Part shown: piece by piece, positions 1 through 5,544 of the stretch
How the letters are laid out: each line of letters starts with the position of its first letter
How positions within the stretch are numbered: position 1 is the first letter of the stretch
Origin: CAZEDU01 sp964511185
Lineage (GTDB): Bacteria > Myxococcota > Myxococcia > Myxococcales > Myxococcaceae
Direction: 5' to 3'
DNA length: 6,245 nt
NCBI GenBank assembly: GCA_964511185.1
Contig: CAZEDU010000185.1
Span: 1-6,245, forward strand
The notes under the pieces: model-generated
The model's database searches: none
The model's input: the letters and a program-made list of their open reading frames with translations, nothing else
What the model was told of the DNA's origin: nothing
Translations under genes and position numbers: made by a program

Positions 1-347
1 GCGCCGTCGCCCATGAACGCGATCGGGCGGAGGTACGCGCCTTCGGTGAAGCGCGCCTTCTGCTGCCGGAGCAGCTCGACGCAGGCCTCGAGCACCTGCT
101 CTTCGGTGAACGGCATCTTGAGCAGGCAGATGTGCGCCGAATCGAACAGCCGCCGAATGTGCTCCCGCAAACGGAACACCGCGAGGCGCCCGTCCTTCGT
201 CTTGTACGCGCGGATGCCTTCGAACACGCCCAGCCCGTAGTGCAGCGCGTGCGTCATCAGCGGAACGTGCGCGTCTTCCCAGGCTATGAATTTTCCATCG
301 AGCCAGATCTTGTCGGCGCGGAGGACTTTGGCGGAGGTCGAGCTCAC
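1..347 (-). CDS. ilvE: Branched-chain amino-acid aminotransferase, N-terminal part (cut by left edge)
   Basis: This is a class IV PLP-dependent transaminase. The family interconverts leucine, isoleucine and valine with their 2-oxo acids using 2-oxoglutarate/glutamate, as the last step of branched-chain amino-acid synthesis in the cytoplasm. The 115 visible residues follow the E. coli IlvE N-terminal pattern closely: LDGKF at 16-20, WEDAHVPLMTHALHYG at 23-38, VFEGIRAY at 41-48, FRLREHIRRLFDSAHI at 58-73 and AYLRPIAFMGDG at 104-115. The catalytic lysine and the rest of the PLP site lie outside the window; the family is about 300 residues long. The start is the GTG at 347. An in-frame TGA sits three codons upstream (356-354), so this is the most upstream start possible, and an AGGG lies about 9 nt before it. 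It is transcribed away from the SDR at 462, and a candidate promoter lies in the intergenic gap. The family call is firm. D-amino-acid transaminase, a relative, is less likely given the IlvE-type motifs. Confidence 0.93.
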   Translation of the reverse strand, partial: MSSTSAKVLRADKIWLDGKFIAWEDAHVPLMTHALHYGLGVFEGIRAYKTKDGRLAVFRLREHIRRLFDSAHICLLKMPFTEEQVLEACVELLRQQKARFTEGAYLRPIAFMGDG

Positions 348-461
348 GTGCGATCACCCTGGGTTGTCTGGAGGAGCGGGCGTATTGCCATCCGAGCGCA
401 GCGAAGTCAAAGCGAACCCGACAGCGTGGCGCGACGGCGAGCGGCCGCGTAGAAGGCCCGC
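348..461. promoter_or_regulatory. Divergent intergenic region with candidate ilvE promoter and SDR ribosome binding site
   Basis: These 114 bp separate two outward-facing starts and must hold both promoters. On the minus strand TTGACT (410-405) is followed after 18 bp by AATACG (386-381). The first hexamer matches the sigma-70 -35 consensus at 5 of 6 positions and the second matches the -10 at only 3 of 6. Initiation near 374 would give a leader of roughly 27 nt before the ilvE GTG, too short for an attenuator or T-box. For the plus-strand SDR I find no convincing -35/-10 pair, but AGAAGG at 451-456, 5 nt before the ATG at 462, is a good ribosome binding site. The promoter is a by-eye match, and myxobacterial promoters often diverge from consensus. 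Confidence 0.35.
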
Positions 462-1232
462 ATGAACCTGGAGCTCGAGAAGAAAGCGGCGCTCGTCACC
501 GGCAGCAGCCGCGGCATCGGCAAGGCGATCGCGCAGGGGCTCGCCCGCGAAGGCGCGCGCGTGTGTTTGTCCGCGCGTGGCGAGGAGGCGCTCGAGGCCA
601 CCGCGCGCGAGCTGCGCGCCGGCGGCGCGGAGGTGGTCGCGATCGCCGCCGACGTGTCGACGCTCGACGGCGCGCGGGCGGCGGTCGACGCGGCGGTGAA
701 GGCGTTCGGCGCGCTCGACATCCTGGTGAACAACGTGGGCGGCAGCGCGGGCTCGGGCGCGTTCGACGCCGCGACCGAAGCGCAGTGGGACGACGTCGTT
801 CGACTGAACCTCATGTCCGCGGTGTGGTGCAGCCAGCGCGCGGTCGAGGTGATGCGCGCGCGGGGCGGCGGCGTCATCGTGCACGTCAACTCCATCTGCG
901 GCAGGGAGTACTGCACCAGCAGCCCGTACACCGCGGCGAAGGCGGCGATGACCGGGCTCACCAAGGAGATGGCGGTCAACCTCGCCAAGCACCGCATCCG
1001 TGTGGCCGGCGTGGCGCCGGGCTCGATCTTGTTCCCCGGCGGAAGCTGGGACCGCCGGCAGCGAAAAGATCCCGAGCGCATCGCGAAGATGGTGCGCGAA
1101 GAGCTGCCCTGGGGGCGCTTCGGCGTCCCCGAGGAGGTGGCCGACGTGGTGGTGTTCCTCTGCTCCGACCGCGCGCGCTGGATCACCGGCGCGACGATCC
1201 CCGTCGACGGCGCGCAGGGCAGGGCGTTCTAG
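462..1232 (+). CDS. Classical SDR-family NAD(P)-dependent oxidoreductase (FabG-like)
   Basis: This is a complete 256-residue Rossmann-fold dehydrogenase/reductase, the normal length for a classical SDR. Landmarks are the cofactor loop TGSSRGIG (13-20), the adenine-contacting D64-V65, NNVGG (90-94), the structural N116, catalytic S144, Y156 and K160 in the YTAAK motif, P186-G187 after strand 6, and a C-terminal ITGATIPVDG stretch (the usual end of FabG-type enzymes). R17 in the glycine loop and R39 after strand 2 are basic residues usually linked to NADP(H) preference, so NADPH use is inferred. Ser and Tyr are 12 residues apart, against 13 in E. coli FabG. The substrate cannot be read from sequence: 3-oxoacyl-ACP reductase is one option, but many SDRs look like this. 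The ATG is fixed by an in-frame TAG four codons upstream (450-452) and by the AGAAGG ribosome binding site. It stands alone on its strand, and its stop is 3 bp from that of the convergent patatin gene, so context gives no pathway. Confidence 0.95.
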   Translation: MNLELEKKAALVTGSSRGIGKAIAQGLAREGARVCLSARGEEALEATARELRAGGAEVVAIAADVSTLDGARAAVDAAVKAFGALDILVNNVGGSAGSGAFDAATEAQWDDVVRLNLMSAVWCSQRAVEVMRARGGGVIVHVNSICGREYCTSSPYTAAKAAMTGLTKEMAVNLAKHRIRVAGVAPGSILFPGGSWDRRQRKDPERIAKMVREELPWGRFGVPEEVADVVVFLCSDRARWITGATIPVDGAQGRAF

Positions 1233-1235
1233 GTT

Positions 1236-2678
1236 CTACGCGGCGATCCACCACGGCGGCAGCGGCTCGAGCATGCGCTGGATGAACGGCACGTCGGGCA
1301 TCAGCTGCGCGCGTCCCAGCGACATCGCGCGCGAAAGCTCCTGCACGCTGGGCACCAGGTCCAACGGCGAGAGCGTCTTGCGGAAGTCCTTCATCACGTG
1401 CGCGTAGGGGCGGTTCGGCGCGACGGCCAGCTCGGCGAGCCGCTGCAGCGGCAGCCAGAGCGGCGTGGTCAGCTTCTGCGCGAACCCGTTCATCGCGAGG
1501 ATGAGCGTGTTGCGCGTGCCGATCTTCCCGGAGTGCACCGCCTCCCACGCGGCGCGGGCGGGCACGTTGTCGCTGAAGCCGCCGTCGACCAACCGCACCA
1601 CGCCGCGGGCGGCGAGCAGCCCCTGAATCGCCGTGTGCATGCGCGGATCTTCCCGCAGCACGTCGTAGTGAATGATCCCAGGCAGGGCACACGAGAAGCC
1701 CACCGCGTCGAGCGCGTCGAAGTCGGTGGTCGACGGGTCGGCGCCCAGGTGGATCCTGCTCAGCACCTCGGGGCGCATGAAGAACTCGGCGAACGCGCCC
1801 GCCGCCGACTGAATCCCCGCGGCGAGCACCCGCGGGTTCAAGCTGCTCGACTTCGGCGCCTCGGGCAACAGGTGCTCGTAGGCCTCCACCGGCCGCGGCA
1901 TCATGCCGATGCGCACGCCGCTCACCGTCACGATGAGCGGGATCTTCAGCTCGCTCAGGCGGAGCCCCGCCGTCGGGTCGGCCTCGGCGTCCGGGTTGAA
2001 GTAGCGGCCGATGTTCGCGCGCAAGAACAGCCGCAGCGCCCCGGGCAACCCATAGCGGCTCTCGGTCGAGATGGCGCGGAAGAGCTTCTTCCACGACAGC
2101 CCGCGCACGATGTGCATCGTCTCGGCGGGGTCGAAGCGCTCGGCGCGCGCGCGGAACAGGCCCAGCACCGCGCCCATCGACGTGCCGACCAGCAGCCTAG
2201 GCGTGAGGCCGAGCTCCTCGAGCAGCGCCATCACGCCCAGGTAGACGTAGCCGGTGCCGCCCCCGCCGCCCATCACCAGCACGAGCGACTTGTTCCTCAC
2301 CTCCCGCTCGATGACCTCGAGCGGCACCTTGCCGCGGGTGCGCTCCGCGAGCGCGCTCCAGACTTCGGGCACGCGCCCCCGAAAGTGGCCTACCTGAGCG
2401 AGCAGCTCCTCGCGCGCGCCGGGGGCCTTGCCGAGCAGGAGCGGCTTGAGCCGATCGATCACCTCGTTCCGGAACGGATCCAGCCCCCAGCCGACCGCGA
2501 GCGACCTTCCCTCGACGGGCACCTTGTAGAGCCGCGCGATGGCGATCGCCGAGCGCAGCACCGCGACCCCTTGCGGCTCGAGGAGCCCCGCGTTGAGCTC
2601 GACCGCGCGGAGCAGCGCGACCTCCAACTCCTCCAGGGGGCGCAGCCGCTCGAAGTGGGCCTTGAGGCGAACGCTCAC
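1236..2678 (-). CDS. Patatin-like phospholipase family protein
   Basis: This is a 480-residue serine acyl hydrolase of the patatin family. Members cleave acyl esters of phospholipids or neutral lipids with a Ser-Asp dyad. The catalytic domain starts near residue 131: a glycine-rich oxyanion loop at 137-143 followed by GV at 148-149, the nucleophile elbow GTSMG with Ser167, and the DGG motif with Asp365 followed by FSDNVP. The first 130 residues are a mainly helical, charged extension outside the family core and not recognised by me. No signal peptide or membrane span is visible, so it probably acts in the cytosol or at the inner membrane face. The oxyanion loop is GGGGTG where GGGx[RK]G is usual, so the basic residue is a threonine (T142). 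The GTG start at 2678 is fixed by an in-frame TAG at 2693-2691. That TAG is the stop of the upstream J-domain gene, so only 12 bp separate them and co-transcription is likely. The ribosome binding site is weak. Its 3' end abuts the convergent SDR. Confidence 0.93.
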   Translation of the reverse strand: MSVRLKAHFERLRPLEELEVALLRAVELNAGLLEPQGVAVLRSAIAIARLYKVPVEGRSLAVGWGLDPFRNEVIDRLKPLLLGKAPGAREELLAQVGHFRGRVPEVWSALAERTRGKVPLEVIEREVRNKSLVLVMGGGGGTGYVYLGVMALLEELGLTPRLLVGTSMGAVLGLFRARAERFDPAETMHIVRGLSWKKLFRAISTESRYGLPGALRLFLRANIGRYFNPDAEADPTAGLRLSELKIPLIVTVSGVRIGMMPRPVEAYEHLLPEAPKSSSLNPRVLAAGIQSAAGAFAEFFMRPEVLSRIHLGADPSTTDFDALDAVGFSCALPGIIHYDVLREDPRMHTAIQGLLAARGVVRLVDGGFSDNVPARAAWEAVHSGKIGTRNTLILAMNGFAQKLTTPLWLPLQRLAELAVAPNRPYAHVMKDFRKTLSPLDLVPSVQELSRAMSLGRAQLMPDVPFIQRMLEPLPPWWIAA

Positions 2679-2690
2679 GCGTGGATCAAC

Positions 2691-3530
2691 CTAGCGCTTG
2701 GGCCGGCCCAACAGCCGCAGCTCTCGGAGCGCCTCGGTACAGTCCGGGTTGCACTGAATCGCCCGCTCGAAGCTCCGCTCGGCTTTGTCGGGCCGGCCGG
2801 TGGCCTTGTAGATGTAGCCGGTGAACAGGTAGCTCTTGTCGAGCTTCGGGTTGAGCGAAATCGCTTGCTCGAGCGTGTTCAGCGCGTCGTCGACCACCGC
2901 GCCGTCGTGGGGCGCCTGCTGGAAGCGGCACCAGCCGAGGTACGCGTGGAACTCGCCTTCGTCCGGGTAGAGCGCGATCGCCTCTTCGAACAGGTGCTGC
3001 GCTTCGACCAGCTGGCGTTGGCGCAGGAGCTCCTCGCCTTTCTGGAACTTCCCTTCCGCGGCGAGGATCTTGTTCACCTCGTCGCTCATGTCGCGCTTGA
3101 AGCCGGTCGCCAGCTCCTTGGTGTAGCGCTCGCGCTCCGCCGGATCGGTGAGGGTGTCGTGGGCGTTGGAGATGAGGTCGTAGATCTGCGCGGCGAGCTG
3201 CCGCACCTCTGCCGAGGACGACCCGAAGTGCTTGTCGGGGTGGTACTCCTTCGCGAGCGCGAAGTACGAGCGCTTGATCTCCTCGCGCGAGGCGGTCGGC
3301 GGCACCCCGAGCAGCTCGAAGTAGTCCAGCTTCCGCATCTGGTTGACCTTGTTGATCAACCGCTCGCGGAGGAGGCCCTCCTCGCCGCCGCCGCGCGCCT
3401 GCGAGAGGTCCTTGACCACCGACAGCTCGGGGAGCAGCGAGCCGGCCGAGCGGGCGGTGACCCCCGGCTTCCCCTTGGGCGGCGGTGGCGGCACCAGCGG
3501 AGGCAGCGACTGCGGCGCCTCGGTCTGGGT
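2691..3530 (-). CDS. J-domain and TPR C-terminal half of the receiver-DUF4388-J protein (5' end in assembly gap)
   Basis: These 279 residues run open from the N gap to a TAG. A proline-rich linker comes first (residues 9-22, five consecutive prolines). A J domain follows (about 69-136): DYFELLGV, the helix II/III loop with the invariant HPD at 97-99 that stimulates DnaK/Hsp70 ATPase, and TDPAERERY at its end. The glycine/phenylalanine and zinc-finger regions of DnaJ are absent, so this is a class C (type III) J protein. The rest is TPR-like: helical pairs near 156-189, 193-228 and 232-264, the first and third with clear alternating A/G/Y/F TPR residues and NP/YP turns; TPRs usually bind protein partners. 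The GTG at 3494 could pass for a start, but the frame is open all the way to the gap and proline-rich on both sides. I therefore read this as the 3' half of the same gene as 3564-4902. It lies 12 bp upstream of the patatin gene in the same direction. Confidence 0.9.
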   Translation of the reverse strand, partial: TQTEAPQSLPPLVPPPPPKGKPGVTARSAGSLLPELSVVKDLSQARGGGEEGLLRERLINKVNQMRKLDYFELLGVPPTASREEIKRSYFALAKEYHPDKHFGSSSAEVRQLAAQIYDLISNAHDTLTDPAERERYTKELATGFKRDMSDEVNKILAAEGKFQKGEELLRQRQLVEAQHLFEEAIALYPDEGEFHAYLGWCRFQQAPHDGAVVDDALNTLEQAISLNPKLDKSYLFTGYIYKATGRPDKAERSFERAIQCNPDCTEALRELRLLGRPKR

Positions 3531-3563
3531 NNNNNNNNNNNNNNNNNNNNNNNNNNNNNNNNN
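3531..3563. other. Assembly gap (33 N) inside a proline-rich linker
   Basis: Thirty-three undetermined bases lie between two coding segments of one apparent gene. Upstream (minus strand), codons begin at positions divisible by 3 and the last complete codon is 3567-3565. Downstream, the open frame begins at 3530. Joining the frames needs a gap whose length leaves remainder 2 on division by 3 (for example 32 or 35), and 33 does not fit. The flanks encode PPPLPPHAPPPLK on one side and a Q/P/L-rich stretch leading to five prolines on the other. The missing DNA is probably GC-rich, proline-coding repeat sequence that sequencing failed to resolve. Confidence 0.95.
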
Positions 3564-4902
3564 GCTTGAGGGGCGGCGGCGCGTGCGGCGGCAGCGGGGG
3601 AGGCTTCGGCGCCGACTGCGCCAGCTTCGCGATGGAGAGCTTCGGCTTGCCGTCGGTGGGCCGGTCCTTCAGCTCGACCATCTGCGCGCACTTCATCGCG
3701 TAGAAGAACTTGTCGGTCTCGATCGGCGGGAGCAGCGCCAGCGCGCGGAGCGTGGCGATCGTCTTGTGGCCGTCCGCCGCGTGCAGGAGCTGCTGCTCCT
3801 CCTCGCCGAGCCCCGCGTCCTGCAACGCGTAGAGCGGGTTCTCGGACGGGTGCACGAACAGGCCGTCCGCGTCGGGCATCACGCGGCCGAGCCGCTCGGC
3901 CCCGAAGGTCCGTCGGACCCCTTCGTAGATCGTCGCGGCGGCGGTCAGCTCCAGGCCCACCGTCTCGGGCGGCGGCATCACCCGCGGGTTGAGCTGGTAG
4001 TCGCCCGCCTCCCAAAGGAAGACGTCGAACAGCTTGGTCTGCAGCTGGAGGTTCAGCGCGTAGATCAGGTTCTGCGGGCTGATGCAGCCCATCTCGATCA
4101 GCACCGTGCCCTGCTGGCGCCCCGACGCCTTCATCCGGCGGAGCGACTCCTCGCACTCGGCCTCGGAGATCATGCGCTCGCGCACCATCACCTTGCCCAG
4201 GCACTCGGAGAGCAGGTTGCTCTTGATCGAAACCGGCTGGCCCTCGCGCAGGTAGAGGATCTTCTTCACCTTGTCGCGCCGCAAGAGCAGCGCGCCGGTC
4301 AGGCGCTTTCGGTACAGCTCGGCCAAGACCTCGGGGAAGGGCTTGTGGCGGAAGTCCCCGCGGATCGACGGGAACACCATCGAGCTCTTCTTCGACTGCA
4401 CCTCGACGTGGGTGACTTCTTCCTGGGCCGACTCATCCGCCAGCTTCTGGCCTTCGGCTTCCTCCTCGTCGGCGTCGGGCGGCGGCGGGGGCGGCTGCTC
4501 CGAGCGCTGCGGAAACCGGTCGCCCAGCGCGTCTTGCAGCGCGTCCATCAGCTTCTTCAGGTCGACCGGCTTTTCGAGGAACGCGAACGCGCCGTGCTTG
4601 CTGCGCGCTTCCTCGGAGAACACCGGGCCGGTGTAGACGCCGGAGATCATGATGATCGGCACGTGCCGGCCCTTGGGCGACGCGTGCATTTTCTTGGCGA
4701 CGTCGTACCCGCTCAGCGCGGGCAGGTGCAGGTCGAGCAGCACGGCGTCGAACGCGCGCTTCTCGAAGGTCCGCACCGCCCACTCGCCGTCGCGCTCCAC
4801 CGCGACGGTGAAGCCCTGCCGGGTCAAGGCCTCGGCCAGGAGCCGCTGCACCGAGCGGTCGTCATCGACGATGAGAACGTTGACGGGGGTATGCGGGCTC
4901 AA
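3564..4902 (-). CDS. Response-regulator receiver plus DUF4388 (PATAN) N-terminal half of the J-domain protein (3' end in assembly gap)
   Basis: There are 446 readable residues before the N gap. Residues 8-125 form a CheY-like receiver: acidic pocket D13-D14-D15, phospho-acceptor D57 in LLDLHLP, switch S87 in MISG, and conserved K111 in EKP. An acidic, proline-rich linker follows (about 132-165). A DUF4388/PATAN domain spans roughly 182-304, starting GDFRHKPFPEVLAELYRK and including LTGALLLRR, ILYLREGQPV and a second half, ISPQNLIYALNLQLQTKLFDVF. Residues 350-420 resemble the winged-helix-like tail of other DUF4388 proteins, then proline-rich sequence reaches the gap. I chose the TTG at 4902. 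It puts the receiver residues at canonical CheY numbers (D57, S87), and the 16 codons between the alternative GTG at 4950 and this TTG are rich in A/T-ending codons (GTA, TCT, GCT, GCA, GGA) unlike the gene. No strong ribosome binding site marks either. No DNA-binding domain is visible, so output is probably through protein contacts. The cognate kinase is not in the window. Confidence 0.9.
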
Positions 4903-5013
4903 TTCGTGTCCGAAGTTGGCTGCCTCGTCAGCAGAGCATACACGCGCCACACTCGAGCGGTGTAGGTGCGATATGCGGCCCCGACAAGCGGTGGATGATT
5001 TAGGCTCGAACGC
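4903..5013. promoter_or_regulatory. Divergent intergenic region between the receiver-J gene and the exported-protein gene
   Basis: These 111 bp (63 bp if the GTG at 4950 is used) lie between divergent starts and should carry both promoters. The composition is less GC-biased than the flanking genes, as expected for control DNA. On the minus strand a weak -10-like TATGCT (4939-4934) would start transcription about 25-30 nt before the TTG at 4902, which would agree with that start, but no matching -35 is seen. On the plus strand an AGG at 5002-5004 lies 9 nt before the ATG at 5014 and is a weak ribosome binding site. I see no operator that I would defend. Confidence 0.35.
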
Positions 5014-5538
5014 ATGTCACGCGCACTTGTTTTTCTCGCTTTGTGGTTCGCGCCTGCGCTCGCGTTCGCGCAGGACGCCGGCGCCGCGGTCGCGGCCGAA
5101 GAGAGCGCGCGCGTCGCCGAGGCGAAGAAGGTGCTCACTCAGTACCTGTCGGCGGTGAAGGGGAAGAAGTGGGCCGATGCGAAGAAGCTCACCCACCCGT
5201 CGACGTTGAAGGTCATCGAAGAGCGCAAGCGCCGCCTCAAGCAGGAAGACCACGGCATGTCGCCGTGGGGGCAGCTCAACGTGCATTACCTCCGGGAGTT
5301 TCGGATCACCGGCGCCCGCGAGGCGGAGCAGGGCACCGTCGTCGTCGAGACGAGCGAGGATCACTACCAGGTCGAAGAGAAGGGCGTCGTCGAGGACGAG
5401 ATGGCCGCGTACCTGCTCGGCAAGAAGGGCGGCAAGTGGCTGGTCGTCGACAAGAAGCGCCAGCAGACGTTCGCGCCCGGCAGCATCCGGCTCGGCTACA
5501 AGGACTACTTCGACCCCGTGGGCGACGCGGCGCCCTAA
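5014..5538 (+). CDS. Small exported protein of unknown function
   Basis: This is a 174-residue protein with a clear Sec signal peptide: MSR, a hydrophobic core from about 4 to 16, and an AFA|QD signal peptidase I site after residue 19. There is no lipobox cysteine, so the mature protein is probably soluble in the periplasm or secreted. After an alanine-rich stretch it has a helix (AKKVLTQYLSAVKGKKWADAKKL, about 37-59) typical of the opening of NTF2-like/SnoaL-like proteins, a highly charged middle, then beta-type segments at 107-111 and 142-146 (KWLVVDKK). The NTF2-like fold is a guess from pattern, and I recognise no family or catalytic residues. The mature part is rich in Lys and Glu. The ATG is supported by an in-frame TGA six codons upstream (4996-4998), the signal peptide beginning directly after it, and a weak AGG ribosome binding site. 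It is divergent from the receiver-J gene and convergent with the MoxR gene (6 bp between stops), so no operon partner is visible. Confidence 0.85.
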   Translation: MSRALVFLALWFAPALAFAQDAGAAVAAEESARVAEAKKVLTQYLSAVKGKKWADAKKLTHPSTLKVIEERKRRLKQEDHGMSPWGQLNVHYLREFRITGAREAEQGTVVVETSEDHYQVEEKGVVEDEMAAYLLGKKGGKWLVVDKKRQQTFAPGSIRLGYKDYFDPVGDAAP

Positions 5539-5544
5539 GACGCT

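Noticed and set aside
354..1186. Minus-strand open frames of 212 and 259 codons across the SDR gene.
   Set aside because: They overlap a complete SDR with all motifs on the plus strand and have biased, featureless translations.
2691..3494. Treating the J-domain segment as its own gene starting at the GTG at 3494.
   Set aside because: That GTG is a Val codon inside a proline-rich stretch, there is no ribosome binding site before it, and the frame stays open upstream to the gap.
1398..3569. A 723-codon plus-strand open frame antisense to the patatin and J-domain genes.
   Set aside because: It is a shadow frame of high-GC coding DNA: its translation is Arg/Ala/Leu/Glu-rich low-complexity sequence with no motif, whereas the opposite strand encodes clear families.
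4948..4963. Short ACAC...GTGT inverted repeat around a CTCGAG palindrome in the divergent region, considered as an operator.
   Set aside because: The arms are only 4 bp and the inner positions do not pair symmetrically; no second copy is seen.
3343..4965. A long plus-strand open frame through the N run, antisense to the receiver-DUF4388 gene.
   Set aside because: It is an artefact of GC-rich codon structure; the receiver and DUF4388 motifs lie on the minus strand, and passage through N's is meaningless.
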